Shown piece by piece: positions 28,602 to 37,974 of a stretch of 64,000 bases of DNA. Numbering within the stretch: the stretch's first letter is position 1; each line of letters opens with the position of its first letter. This DNA is from Saccharophagus degradans 2-40. GTDB lineage: Bacteria; Pseudomonadota; Gammaproteobacteria; Pseudomonadales; Cellvibrionaceae. The DNA lies in the NCBI RefSeq assembly GCF_000013665.1, contig NC_007912.1:4023501-4087500 (forward strand), given 5' to 3'. The notes beneath the pieces were generated by a model that worked only from the letters and a program-made list of their open reading frames with translations, searched no databases and was not told where the DNA came from. The translations under genes were made by a program, and so were the position numbers.

Positions 28602-29192
28602 ATGTTAAAAAACGGCCTCTACATTGCCTTTGTTGTCACCCTTGTTATTGGGCTGCTGTTTTATGGCGACTCACCAGAACAGCTTTTGGGTAGCGGGCAA
28701 GATAAAAAAGCAGCCAAAATATACCCTTATGCCATTGCTCACCACGCCTCTACGCGGCACTTCGCCAACGACGGCACGCTCGATTACGAGTTTGTGGCCT
28801 CGCGCCTAGAGCACTACCAGCTTACGGAAGATCAAGCGCCCGAAGACGAAAATCGCGTGTACACTCTTATCGACCTACCAGTGCTTACAATCTTTCAGGG
28901 CGAGCAACCGTGGCGAGTAGAAGCTAAAAAAGGCAAGCTGCTTGGCGACGGTCAATCTATAGAGCTGTGGGAAGACGTTGTAATACGACAAAAGAATGAA
29001 AGCGGCACCTACACCCAACTAACGACAAATAAATTATTAATATTGCCGCACGAAAAAGTCGCACAGACTGAAGAGACTGTTAAAATCAACTCCCCAAGGG
29101 GAGAAATGACAGGAGTCGGCATGGTTGCCGACCTCGCAGAACGCAAAATCACCCTGCTAGGTAAAGTAAGAGGCACGCATGACCCAATCTAA
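28602..29192 (+). CDS. lptC: LPS export protein LptC
   Basis: The protein has 196 residues with one N-terminal anchor (about 5-22) and a periplasmic beta-jellyroll. It receives LPS from the LptBFG transporter and hands it to LptA. The gene overlaps lptA by 14 bases. Sequence is divergent, as usual for LptC; position supports the call. Confidence 0.92.
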   Translation: MLKNGLYIAFVVTLVIGLLFYGDSPEQLLGSGQDKKAAKIYPYAIAHHASTRHFANDGTLDYEFVASRLEHYQLTEDQAPEDENRVYTLIDLPVLTIFQGEQPWRVEAKKGKLLGDGQSIELWEDVVIRQKNESGTYTQLTTNKLLILPHEKVAQTEETVKINSPRGEMTGVGMVADLAERKITLLGKVRGTHDPI

Positions 29193-29718
29193 ATTAAGCC
29201 GTATAGCGCAGCTATGTTTACGCGCAGGGCTGCTTGCCGCACTTGCTGCCAACCCAGCACAGGCGCTGCCTAGTGACCGCTCGCAACCGCTTAGCACAGA
29301 TGCAGACAAGCTCGAACTAGACGATAAAAGCGGCACCACCACGCTTTACGGCAACGTAATTATTGAGCAGGGCAGCATGCGGATAACCGCAGACAAAGTG
29401 ATTTTGCATTACAACAAAAACAAACTCACTCACGTTATCGCCACCGGGGAACCGGCTCATTACAGCCAAGTGCCCCGCGCCAACCAAGAACCCGTACAAG
29501 CGCGCGCCAAACGCCTTGAATATCATATCGAGCAGGAAACCCTAACCCTGCTAAACAACGCCTCACTGGTGCAAGATGGCGGCACCAGCCTAAGCGGCAA
29601 CCGCATTGACTACGACGTGAAAAAATCCCTCGTAAAAGCCGGTAGCGACATAGAAGAAGGCGAGAAACGACGCGTTCGCCTTGTTATTCCAGCCAAAACC
29701 CTCAGCAACCAAGAATAA
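29179..29718 (+). CDS. lptA: LPS transport periplasmic protein LptA
   Basis: The protein has 179 residues with a signal peptide (cleavage near AQA-LPSD) and an OstA beta-jellyroll with repeated G-N-V / G-x-x-x-x-Y strands ([20 protein letters not shown]). It forms the periplasmic bridge for LPS. It overlaps lptC and precedes lptB by 14 bases. Confidence 0.95.
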   Translation: MTQSKLSRIAQLCLRAGLLAALAANPAQALPSDRSQPLSTDADKLELDDKSGTTTLYGNVIIEQGSMRITADKVILHYNKNKLTHVIATGEPAHYSQVPRANQEPVQARAKRLEYHIEQETLTLLNNASLVQDGGTSLSGNRIDYDVKKSLVKAGSDIEEGEKRRVRLVIPAKTLSNQE

Positions 29719-29732
29719 GCGCACCAGCAACT

Positions 29733-30458
29733 ATGCCAAAGTTAGAAGCACTCCACTTAGCCAAAAGCTACAAAGGCCGCAAAGTCGTTATAGATGTATC
29801 CATGAGCGTGGAGGACGGCCAAGTTGTGGGGCTGCTAGGCCCAAACGGCGCAGGTAAAACCACCTGTTTCTACATGATTGCAGGCATTGTGCAAGCCGAT
29901 AAAGGCAGCGTACATATTAACGGCAAAGATGTGAGCCGCCTGCCGATGCATGGTCGTGCACGCGCTGGACTAGGCTACCTGCCGCAGGAAGCCTCTGTGT
30001 TTCGCAAGCTAACTGTAAGCGAAAATATTCTCGCCATTTTAGAGACACGCAGCGACCTTAATCGCAAACAGCGCCTCGAACAGCTCGAGCGCCTGCTAGG
30101 TGAATTTCATATCAACCATATTAAAAACAGCTTGGGCATGGCGCTTTCTGGCGGCGAACGCCGTCGTGTAGAAATAGCGCGCGCACTGGCCACAGACCCA
30201 GCATTTATTCTGCTAGACGAACCCTTTGCAGGGGTAGACCCCATATCGGTGAGCGACATCAAAGATATTATCCGCCACCTTAAAGCACGCGGTATTGGCG
30301 TACTTATTACCGACCACAATGTGCGCGAAACGCTGGATATATGTGAAAAAGCCTATATAGTATCGGAAGGCCACATTATTGCCGAAGGCGATGCGGCCAC
30401 CGTACTTAATAACAAAAAAGTACGCGAAGTTTATTTGGGGCAACATTTTACCCTCTAG
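29733..30458 (+). CDS. lptB: LPS export ABC transporter ATPase LptB
   Basis: The protein has 241 residues. Walker [12 protein letters not shown], signature [15 protein letters not shown], Walker [14 protein letters not shown] and the switch His in ITDHNVRET are intact. It powers extraction of LPS from the inner membrane with LptFG (not in window). Confidence 0.98.
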   Translation: MPKLEALHLAKSYKGRKVVIDVSMSVEDGQVVGLLGPNGAGKTTCFYMIAGIVQADKGSVHINGKDVSRLPMHGRARAGLGYLPQEASVFRKLTVSENILAILETRSDLNRKQRLEQLERLLGEFHINHIKNSLGMALSGGERRRVEIARALATDPAFILLDEPFAGVDPISVSDIKDIIRHLKARGIGVLITDHNVRETLDICEKAYIVSEGHIIAEGDAATVLNNKKVREVYLGQHFTL

Positions 30459-30671
30459 CTCTTTACCGCAATGAGCTACACTCTTAGAATCAACGCTCGT
30501 ATCTCGGGCGTCTCGCTCTCGTGCAACAAATCCCCTCGCTTATCACCTAACGGCATAAACCTTGCTTATAAAATCAGGGAAAATCATTGCTTGTAGTCCT
30601 GCTGACGGCTAAACTTAGGTTAACGTTAATTTTCACCCAGCCCGATTAACCGCCGTGTTCGGCCAGATTAT

Positions 30672-32195
30672 ATGAAGCAATCCCTACAGCTAAAGCTTGG
30701 TCAACAACTTACCATGACCCCGCAATTGCAGCAGGCCATTCGCCTTCTACAATTGTCGACCCTTGACCTGCAACACGAAATTCAAGAAGCGCTAGACAGC
30801 AACCCTATGCTGGAAGCCTCTGAAGATGACTTTGATGGCGGCGACGTAGAGGCCAGCAGCGACGATAACGCTGAAGCGAAAACTGCGAGCACGACAGAAG
30901 AAAAACCCGCAGCGGAAAAAGTAGAAGACAGCTACGAAACCACCGACAACAGCGGTGAGCTGGAATGGAATGACGACATTCCAAAAGACTTGGCCGTAGA
31001 CACCAACTGGGATGACATCTACCAAACCTCAGGCCCTGCTACCGGCTTAGCCCGCAACGATGAAGACGACCCCGATTACGAATCTCGCCGCGGCAATTCC
31101 GAATCCCTGCAGGATCACCTCAGCTGGCAGCTCAACCTCACGCCAATGTCTGACCGCGATAAAGAGATCGCAGAGGCCATTATTGATGCCGTTGAACCCA
31201 GCGGCATGCTTTGCCAAACAGCTGAAGAAATATTTTCGGGGCTTGCAGCCCACGACGAAGAGCTAGAGCTCGACGAAGTACTCGCCGTACTGCACCGTGT
31301 ACAACAATTTGACCCACCCGGTGTTGCCAGTCAAAACGTGCGCGAATGTCTGCTTATTCAACTTAACCAGTTTGAACTGGATCAAACCAGCCCCGAGCTA
31401 AAACTAGCCAAGAATATTGTTGATCAGTACTTAGATGTACTGGCCGCGCGCGATTTCAAACAGCTTATGCGTAAGCTGAAAGTAAAAGAGCAAGACTTAC
31501 AGGCAGCCATTGCCGTTATTCAAGGGCTCAACCCGCGGCCAGGCGAATCCATCGGCAGCGACTCGACCGAATATGTGATTCCCGACGTTTTTGTATCTAA
31601 AGAAAACGACCGCTGGACTGTGCGACTCAACCCTGAAATCGCCCCTAAGCTGCGTATTAACTCGGGTTATGCATCCTTGGTAAAACGCGCCGATACCAGC
31701 GCCGACAACACCTTTTTACGCGATAACCTGCAAGAGGCGCGCTGGTTTCTAAAAAGCCTGCAGAGCCGCAACGAAACACTTTTAAAGGTTGCCACCTGTA
31801 TAGTCGAAAAACAGCAGGGCTTCTTAGACCAGGGCCCTGAAGCCATGCGCCCAATGGTACTGCACGATGTAGCAGAAACCGTCGAGATGCACGAATCAAC
31901 CATTTCACGTGTTACCACGCAAAAATACATGCACACTCCGCAAGGTATTTTTGAGTTGAAGTACTTTTTTTCTAGCCATGTTGCAACGGATTCCGGCGGT
32001 GAGTGCTCTTCCACTGCCATTCGCGCAATAATCAAAAAGCTGGTAGCCGCAGAAAATGCACGCAAACCGCTTAGCGACTCCAAAATAACCGACATCTTAG
32101 CCGAGCAAGGTATTAAGGTAGCGCGCCGCACCATAGCCAAATATCGCGAGTCCCTTAATATCCCACCATCAAACGAAAGAAAACGCTTGGTTTAA
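30672..32195 (+). CDS. rpoN: RNA polymerase sigma-54 factor
   Basis: The protein has 507 residues. Region I is Gln/Leu rich ([17 protein letters not shown]), region II is long and acidic (about 50-145), and region III carries the core-binding and DNA-binding parts, ending with the RpoN box [17 protein letters not shown]. It directs transcription that depends on enhancer-binding ATPases. The 213-base gap to lptB probably holds a promoter; a TATAAA stretch lies in it near 30567. Unlike E. coli and Pseudomonas, hpf does not follow. Confidence 0.98.
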   Translation: MKQSLQLKLGQQLTMTPQLQQAIRLLQLSTLDLQHEIQEALDSNPMLEASEDDFDGGDVEASSDDNAEAKTASTTEEKPAAEKVEDSYETTDNSGELEWNDDIPKDLAVDTNWDDIYQTSGPATGLARNDEDDPDYESRRGNSESLQDHLSWQLNLTPMSDRDKEIAEAIIDAVEPSGMLCQTAEEIFSGLAAHDEELELDEVLAVLHRVQQFDPPGVASQNVRECLLIQLNQFELDQTSPELKLAKNIVDQYLDVLAARDFKQLMRKLKVKEQDLQAAIAVIQGLNPRPGESIGSDSTEYVIPDVFVSKENDRWTVRLNPEIAPKLRINSGYASLVKRADTSADNTFLRDNLQEARWFLKSLQSRNETLLKVATCIVEKQQGFLDQGPEAMRPMVLHDVAETVEMHESTISRVTTQKYMHTPQGIFELKYFFSSHVATDSGGECSSTAIRAIIKKLVAAENARKPLSDSKITDILAEQGIKVARRTIAKYRESLNIPPSNERKRLV

Positions 32196-32207
32196 GTGTT
32201 TTTTTAG

Positions 32208-32247
32208 CATTCCTCCGCCCTTTACACTGCACGTGGCAGGGGGAATG
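32208..32247 (+). other. Imperfect hairpin in rpoN-ptsN gap
   Basis: AGCATTCC and GGAATGCT form the base of an interrupted stem with further partial pairing inside. No T-run follows, so it is not a classic terminator. It lies where hpf would be in related operons. Confidence 0.3.
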
Positions 32248-32363
32248 CTGTTACAATTCGCGCCGAGCGACCTAGTCGCCTTAAATCTGCAAACAAAAGC
32301 CTGGCCAGGCCCGGTGCGCAAGCACTGAGTGACCTACTTGCCCCAACGATTCTAGACAGAAGT

Positions 32364-32816
32364 ATGCTAGTTGAAACTATCCTAACCTTAGATTGCACCC
32401 GCTCGAAAATAGTTGGTGGCAGCAAAAAACGTGTGCTCGAACAGCTTGCACAAATTTTCTCTCACTCTGTAGAAGACTTGAGCGAAGACAGCCTGTTCCA
32501 AAGCCTCATTGGGCGAGAGCGCTTAGGCTCTACCGGCATAGGCGATGGTATAGCTATCCCCCACTGCCGCTTTGCAACTGGCGGCGAAACTTTTTGCGCT
32601 TGCATCACCCTTGAAGAACCCGTCGACTTTGATTCGATCGACAACAAACCGGTAGATGTAATATTCGCAATGGTAGTACCAGAAGACGCCAACAGCGAAC
32701 ACTTAGCCACCTTGGCTAGCCTTGCAGAGAAACTGCAAAAACCAGAATTTGTTAAGGGTTTACGCAACGCCACTTCCGACGCGCAATTGTTTAACGCGGC
32801 TGTGTCGGCCTGCTAA
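32364..32816 (+). CDS. ptsN: Nitrogen-PTS enzyme IIA (PtsN)
   Basis: The protein has 150 residues, a fructose-type IIA domain. The phospho-accepting His lies in GIAIPHCRF. PtsN receives phosphate from Npr and acts by protein contact on potassium transport and other targets. Position after rpoN is standard. Confidence 0.95.
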   Translation: MLVETILTLDCTRSKIVGGSKKRVLEQLAQIFSHSVEDLSEDSLFQSLIGRERLGSTGIGDGIAIPHCRFATGGETFCACITLEEPVDFDSIDNKPVDVIFAMVVPEDANSEHLATLASLAEKLQKPEFVKGLRNATSDAQLFNAAVSAC

Positions 32817-32968
32817 GATAAACCATCTATACTCACGGTATATACGCTGCGCAAACGCACCGTTTTGACTCTCCTTACACAAATTTACTGCTACCCTTTA
32901 TTGGTAGTGTAAATGTAAAGGTATTCGTCAATACTCCACTCACACACTGGGATACAAAGGTCACAGCT

Positions 32969-33841
32969 ATGCGATTGTTAGTTATCAGTGGACGATCCGG
33001 TTCAGGCAAAACCTCCGCGCTGCACTTGCTCGAGGATGAAGGCTTTACCTGTATTGACAACTTACCCGTAAAACTTCTACCCGCGCTAATAGAGCAAATT
33101 GGTGATGCACCCCATGCCAGTAAACACAAATTTGCAATTGGCATAGATGCGCGCAACCTAAACAGCGATTTAAGCCAAATCGAATCTCTTATTAAAGACA
33201 ACTTGCCCGCCAATGCGGAGTGCCTGGTTGTGTACTTAGATACCTCGCGCGAAGTGCTACTTAAACGCTTCAGCGAAACTCGACGCAAGCACCCCCTTTC
33301 AGACCAAAACACTGGTCTAAACGAAGCCATTGCAAAAGAAAAAGTAATTTTAGAACCGGTGGCGGCGGCTGCAGACATTACCGTTGATACTAGCCATATG
33401 TCCTTGCACGAATTGCGCAGCACCATTAAGCGCTTGGTGGTAGGGGAAGAAAGCAAAGGCATGGCCATTATGTTCAAGTCGTTTGGCTTTAAATACGGCG
33501 TGCCGGTTGATGCCGACTTTATTTTCGATGTGCGCTGCTTACCCAACCCCTACTGGAGCCCCGAATTGCGCTCTCAATCAGGTTTAGAGGCGGGGGTTAT
33601 CGAGTTTCTGAATTCACAACAGGAAGTGGATGACATGTTTGATGATATTTGCGCATTCGTTCAAAAGTGGGCACCGTCGTTTCAGGCCAATAACCGCAGT
33701 TACCTAACTGTTGCCATTGGCTGCACCGGTGGCATGCACCGGTCGGTATATTTAGCTGAACGATTAGCGGCTGAGCTAAAGAAAGGTTATGCTAATGTAC
33801 AAACACGGCACCGCCAACTAGAACAAAAACCAGGCGCTTAA
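32969..33841 (+). CDS. rapZ: RNase adapter / nucleotide-binding protein RapZ
   Basis: The protein has 290 residues. Walker A is [11 protein letters not shown]. The C-terminal domain has the conserved D-V-R-x-L-P-N-P-Y, [14 protein letters not shown] and RHR motifs. In E. coli RapZ senses glucosamine 6-phosphate and steers decay of the GlmZ small RNA by RNase E. I see no GlmZ-like RNA in the window. Confidence 0.97.
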   Translation: MRLLVISGRSGSGKTSALHLLEDEGFTCIDNLPVKLLPALIEQIGDAPHASKHKFAIGIDARNLNSDLSQIESLIKDNLPANAECLVVYLDTSREVLLKRFSETRRKHPLSDQNTGLNEAIAKEKVILEPVAAAADITVDTSHMSLHELRSTIKRLVVGEESKGMAIMFKSFGFKYGVPVDADFIFDVRCLPNPYWSPELRSQSGLEAGVIEFLNSQQEVDDMFDDICAFVQKWAPSFQANNRSYLTVAIGCTGGMHRSVYLAERLAAELKKGYANVQTRHRQLEQKPGA

Positions 33842-33847
33842 GACCCT

Positions 33848-34117
33848 ATGCAGTATCGCGAAACAGAAATCATTAACAAGTTAGGCCTGCACGCACGGGC
33901 CGCATCCAAGTTCGCCAATTTAGCCACTCGTTTTCAATGCAAAATAACGGTTAAACTAGGCGAGAAAAGTATCGATGGCAAAAGTATTATGTCGCTGATG
34001 CTTCTGGCCGCGGGAATTGGTAGCCAAATAGCTATCACAACTGAAGGCTCAGACGAAGAAGAAGCAATGGATGCCCTTCTAGAGTTAATTAACAACCGCT
34101 TCGACGAGCCGGAATAA
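33848..34117 (+). CDS. ptsO: HPr-like phosphocarrier of the nitrogen PTS (Npr/PtsO)
   Basis: The protein has 89 residues. The active-site motif is NKLGLHARAASKFA, with the phosphorylated His, and the Ser region is GKSIMSLMLLAAG. It passes phosphate from enzyme I-Ntr (PtsP) to PtsN. It is six bases after rapZ. Confidence 0.96.
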   Translation: MQYRETEIINKLGLHARAASKFANLATRFQCKITVKLGEKSIDGKSIMSLMLLAAGIGSQIAITTEGSDEEEAMDALLELINNRFDEPE

Positions 34118-34256
34118 CACTCACCGCTCTACCCGCGCCGATATCGCAAGTACCGCCGCTATTAGCGAGCGGAGCGCTTGCGCAAGAACCACCAACACCT
34201 ACAAGTAGTATGTCCCCCTGCGTGCTGACGCGGCCGGGGAAAAGAGACAAGAAAAT

Positions 34257-35624
34257 ATGCAGCAATCGGCATCCGAAGACTTAAAGAACCAAATGCAAGC
34301 ACGCTTAAGCAAGGTTCAAAGTCTATTAGAAAGCGGTACCTTTCGGCAGGTGCGTCAGCTACTTAATGCCTTAAAACCGGTTGAGATAGCTCGCATTATC
34401 GCCTCTTCGCCACCACACTCACGTAAAGTGCTGTGGGATTTAGTCGACAAAGAAGTTACCGGTGAAGTTGTAGAAGAACTGCCCTCCGATATTCGCGAGC
34501 AGTTTTTACGCGGTATGGATGCCGAAGCCGTTGCCGAGCTAACCGAAGGCCTCGAAGCGGATGACGTTGTAGATATTCTGCAGCACCTGCCTGAAACTAT
34601 CATGCAGGAAGTACTCGCTGCGATGAGCGAGCAAGATCGCCACCGCGTTGAATCCATCCTGCCCTATGGCAAAGATACCGCCGGCGGTTTGGCCAACACC
34701 GATACCATTACCGTGCGGCCGCGCTTCACCCTCGATGTAGTACTGCGCTATTTGCGCAGACACACAGACCTGCCACCATCGACCGACAGCCTAATTGTTG
34801 TAAACCGTAAAGATGACTTTTTGGGCTTGTTGCCGCTCAGTAAGCTACTCACTAGCGACCCCAACACCACCGTGCGCGAAGTAATGGAATCGGATATAAA
34901 TGCTATACCGGCCGATATGCACGATACCGATGTGGCGAAACTGTTTGAACAGCACGACTGGATTTCGGCCCCTGTGGTGGACGACCAAGGTAAGCTTATT
35001 GGCCGAATCACCATTGATGACGTGGTAGACGTTATTCGCGAAGGCGCCGACCACTCGCTAATGAGCCTCGCCGGTTTGGATGAAGAAGAAGATACTTTTG
35101 CGCCGGTATTTCGCACCATACCACGACGAGCAATTTGGCTGGGTATAAACCTGCTAACGGCGATACTCGCCTCGGCAGTTATTAACGTGTTTCAGGGCAC
35201 CATCGACAAAGTAGTGGCACTCGCCGTCTTAATGACGGTAGTAGCCAGTATGGGCGGGGTAGCCGGCTCGCAAACGCTTACCGTGGTTATTCGCGGTATG
35301 GCAACAGGGCACCTTGGCCCAACCAACATGCGCTGGTTGCTATCGCGCGAAGTGCGTGTAGGCTTAGTAAACGGTTGCCTGTGGGCAGGTATTATGGGTC
35401 TTGTTGCCGCCTATTGGTTTGGCGACCCACTACTGGCCGTACTTCTTGCGGTAGCGCTGGTGATTAATTTACTGGTTGCCGCACTGGCCGGCGCCCTGCT
35501 ACCCAATATACTAAAATCGTTAAAAATTGATCCTGCCTTAGCCGGCGGTGTTACATTAACCACCGTGACCGATGTAGTGGGGTACCTAGTATTCCTCGGC
35601 TTAGCAACTTTCTTTTACGCTTAA
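34257..35624 (+). CDS. mgtE: Magnesium transporter MgtE
   Basis: The protein has 455 residues: N-terminal helical domain (about 1-135), two CBS domains (about 140-265) that gate the pore by magnesium binding, then five membrane helices with the MgtE motif GGVAGSQTLTVVIRGMATG. The order of domains is normal. It is preceded by a 139-base gap after the phosphocarrier gene. Confidence 0.96.
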   Translation: MQQSASEDLKNQMQARLSKVQSLLESGTFRQVRQLLNALKPVEIARIIASSPPHSRKVLWDLVDKEVTGEVVEELPSDIREQFLRGMDAEAVAELTEGLEADDVVDILQHLPETIMQEVLAAMSEQDRHRVESILPYGKDTAGGLANTDTITVRPRFTLDVVLRYLRRHTDLPPSTDSLIVVNRKDDFLGLLPLSKLLTSDPNTTVREVMESDINAIPADMHDTDVAKLFEQHDWISAPVVDDQGKLIGRITIDDVVDVIREGADHSLMSLAGLDEEEDTFAPVFRTIPRRAIWLGINLLTAILASAVINVFQGTIDKVVALAVLMTVVASMGGVAGSQTLTVVIRGMATGHLGPTNMRWLLSREVRVGLVNGCLWAGIMGLVAAYWFGDPLLAVLLAVALVINLLVAALAGALLPNILKSLKIDPALAGGVTLTTVTDVVGYLVFLGLATFFYA

Positions 35625-35635
35625 GAATAAACACT

Positions 35636-36172
35636 ATGCAAGACGATATAGAACATGACGACTATTACGATTCCGACGAGGAATATGTAAAAAGTAAAAC
35701 CCGCGTTAAAAAAGAGATGCACGCTCTGCAAGCCTTGGGTGAAGAGTTAACTAAGCTCTCGCGCGCGCAATTAGATACTTTTCCTTTGGGTGAAGCGTTA
35801 AAAGATGCCATTTTGGAATCGCCAAAAATCACGTCCAATAGCGCCTCGAAACGCCACAGGCAATTTATTGGCAAGCTAATGCGCGATGCCGAGCACGAAC
35901 AAATTATCGCTCGGTTAGACGAAATTAAAGAAGCGCAGCACCGCGTAGCACAGCAACACCACACTGTAGAGCGCTGGCGCGATGAGCTTATTAAGGGCGA
36001 CGACAGTAAAATGCAGCAATTTATTAACGATTACCCTCAGTGTGATCGTCAACAATTTAGGCAATTACTGCGCAATGCTCGAGCAGAACAAGGTAATAAC
36101 AAGCCACCTGCACACACACGCAAGCTGTTTAAGTTTTTACGCGATACTATCGCTGCGCACGCGGCGGAATAA
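35636..36172 (+). CDS. darP: Ribosome biogenesis factor DarP/YjgA
   Basis: The protein has 178 residues, highly charged and helical, DUF615 family (KSKTRVKKEMHALQALGEELTKLS; ASKRHRQFIGKLMR). DarP takes part in late maturation of the 50S subunit. It follows mgtE by 11 bases, so the two are likely cotranscribed. In pseudomonads it usually neighbours pmbA/tldD. Confidence 0.94.
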   Translation: MQDDIEHDDYYDSDEEYVKSKTRVKKEMHALQALGEELTKLSRAQLDTFPLGEALKDAILESPKITSNSASKRHRQFIGKLMRDAEHEQIIARLDEIKEAQHRVAQQHHTVERWRDELIKGDDSKMQQFINDYPQCDRQQFRQLLRNARAEQGNNKPPAHTRKLFKFLRDTIAAHAAE

Positions 36173-36314
36173 TTATTTAGACATTGAGGGCGGGCAATGC
36201 CCTCTCAGTTTATTGATAAACCCCACTATTATTTTTGCGAAGAGCTTAACCCTTCTAAATCCGCAAATTCTTAGGGCGAAAGCTCAAAAAACGTATGAAT
36301 ATGTCCCTATAACT

Positions 36315-36345
36315 TGCTCAATTCGTCCATGAATTGAGCATTTTT
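36315..36345 (+). terminator. Rho-independent terminator after darP
   Basis: A 10-bp perfect stem (36315-36324 with 36331-36340), six-base loop, followed by TTTTT. It lies about 145 bases after darP; a second short GC hairpin followed by TTTTATT is at 36406-36428. Confidence 0.85.
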
Positions 36346-36430
36346 GATCTTCCCCCCTAAGAATTTACTCGCTGAATTACTTGAGTCAGGTTTGTCATCA
36401 GGCTGAGCGGGCAATACCCGCTTTTATTAG

Positions 36431-37006
36431 CTACTCTTCTGGCTCTGCGGTGTCGGCAGCAATAAAATCTAGTGCTGCAGAGTTAATACAATAGCGCAAA
36501 CCGGTTGGCTCTGGGCCGTCGTCAAATACGTGCCCTAAGTGCTCGCCGCAAGCAGATAACACTTCTATCCGCCGCATTCCCCAGCTGCTATCATCTTTTA
36601 AAATTATATTGTTTTTATCTACCACATCCCAAAAGCTCGGCCAGCCGGTGCCCGATTTAAATTTATGTTCGGTTTTAAATACAGGTAATTTACAGCCGGC
36701 GGTTACAAAAACACCTGGCTGTTGCACCTCGAGTAAATCGCCAGTAAAAGCACGCTCGGTGCCTTTCTCCCACATAATATTGTATTCGTGCTTGGTTAAC
36801 AGCTGGCGCCATATATGCTTGGGAATGGAAGTAAGATTTTCGCCGCGCGCCACCAACTGTTGCGCCTGTGCAACAGTCATGCTCATATCTGGTTCGGCAT
36901 TAATTTCGTCTGCTATCGTCTGCGAAACCAGCCCTACCTGACTAAACACTGCTGCTATCGCCACCACGCTACTTACTGCTAGCAGTGTGCCAATCGATTT
37001 AGCCAT
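36431..37006 (-). CDS. msrB: Exported peptide-methionine (R)-S-oxide reductase
   Basis: The protein has 191 residues. An N-terminal hydrophobic segment (about 5-25) suggests export or anchoring, followed by a complete MsrB domain: KSGTGWPSFW, HLGHVFDDGP and the catalytic Cys in GLRYCINSAAL. The two CxxC zinc pairs of many MsrBs are each reduced to one Cys (TAGC and LSAC), so this is the zinc-free type; those single cysteines might serve in recycling. It would repair oxidised methionine outside the cytoplasm. It is 11 bases after nit, probably in one operon. Confidence 0.9.
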   Translation of the reverse strand: MAKSIGTLLAVSSVVAIAAVFSQVGLVSQTIADEINAEPDMSMTVAQAQQLVARGENLTSIPKHIWRQLLTKHEYNIMWEKGTERAFTGDLLEVQQPGVFVTAGCKLPVFKTEHKFKSGTGWPSFWDVVDKNNIILKDDSSWGMRRIEVLSACGEHLGHVFDDGPEPTGLRYCINSAALDFIAADTAEPEE

Positions 37007-37017
37007 GTGAAAAACCT

Positions 37018-37818
37018 CTAAAAAACTCGGTGAGACAAAACCGGCATATTTACCTGTAGGCTATCAATGCTGGCAAGATCTAAATCTTGCACTAAACAAC
37101 CGGGGCCGCTTGTTAACTTCGACATAACTTCCCCCCAAGGGTTCACTATCATCGAGTGCCCCCAAGTGGATCGACCACACGGATGAACGCCGCCCTGATT
37201 TGCCGCCAAAATAAAACACTGGTTTTCAATTGCACGTGCACGCAGCAGAACCTCCCAGTGGGCGGCGCCGGTCACCTCGGTAAATGCACTGGGCACGCAC
37301 ACCACTTTTGCACCCTGCTGAGCCAACAAGCGATAGTACTCAGGAAAGCGCAGGTCGTAACATACCGACAAACCTAAACGAGTGTCGCAAGCATCTACCA
37401 GCCCCAGCTGCGAACCTTTGGCAAAATGATCCGACTCGCGATAACTGCCTGTTGCATCTGCCACATTTGCATCAAACAAATGGATTTTATCGTAGCGAAA
37501 AAGCTGCTCACCCAAACTGTTAAACACGAAACTGCTGGCGTAGGGTTTGCTGCCCAGCGCTTCGCGAAAAGGCAGCGTACCTGCCACCAGCGCAATACTA
37601 TTACTTGCTGCCAAATCGGCAAGAGCTGGCAGATACGTATTGCGGATACTTTCGAGATCGGGGGCAGACTGCCCATAAGTAAGAAAATTTTCAGGCAACA
37701 CGGCCAGCTGCGCGCCCTGCTCTTTCGCACTTTTAACCAGCGCTTGCGCCTGCTGAAGATTATCGGCGGTTTGCTCACCGCTCACCATTTGAATAACGGC
37801 TACTCGCATTGCTTTCAC
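37018..37818 (-). CDS. Nitrilase-superfamily amidohydrolase (Nit1/NIT-like)
   Basis: The protein has 266 residues. The Glu-Lys-Cys triad is visible in LPENFL, YDKIHLFD and GLSVCYDLRFPEYYR. The last motif is that of the Nit1 group, which hydrolyses deaminated glutathione. The gene normally lies between yhdP and tldD; tldD is absent here. Confidence 0.88.
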   Translation of the reverse strand: MKAMRVAVIQMVSGEQTADNLQQAQALVKSAKEQGAQLAVLPENFLTYGQSAPDLESIRNTYLPALADLAASNSIALVAGTLPFREALGSKPYASSFVFNSLGEQLFRYDKIHLFDANVADATGSYRESDHFAKGSQLGLVDACDTRLGLSVCYDLRFPEYYRLLAQQGAKVVCVPSAFTEVTGAAHWEVLLRARAIENQCFILAANQGGVHPCGRSTWGHSMIVNPWGEVMSKLTSGPGCLVQDLDLASIDSLQVNMPVLSHRVF

Positions 37819-37876
37819 TCTTTAGGCACCTTTCGTAAATAGAAAATATTTAATTCAGTGGCTTACTTTATTACTT

Positions 37877-37936
37877 GGCTTGCACTTTTTCTTCTGGCCT
37901 GCTCTTTTTCTGCGGGTTTGCTCTTTTTCTGTTCGC
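37877..37936. repeat. Three imperfect tandem repeats of about 19-20 bases
   Basis: On the minus strand the unit is close to AGAAAAAGAGCAxxCC, present three times with drift. It lies between the yhdP stop and nit. It would encode a lysine-rich stretch in one frame, but no start or family supports translation. Confidence 0.5.
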
Positions 37937-37974
37937 TTACTCTAGCAGACTAGCTTTTAATTAATGTTGATGCG

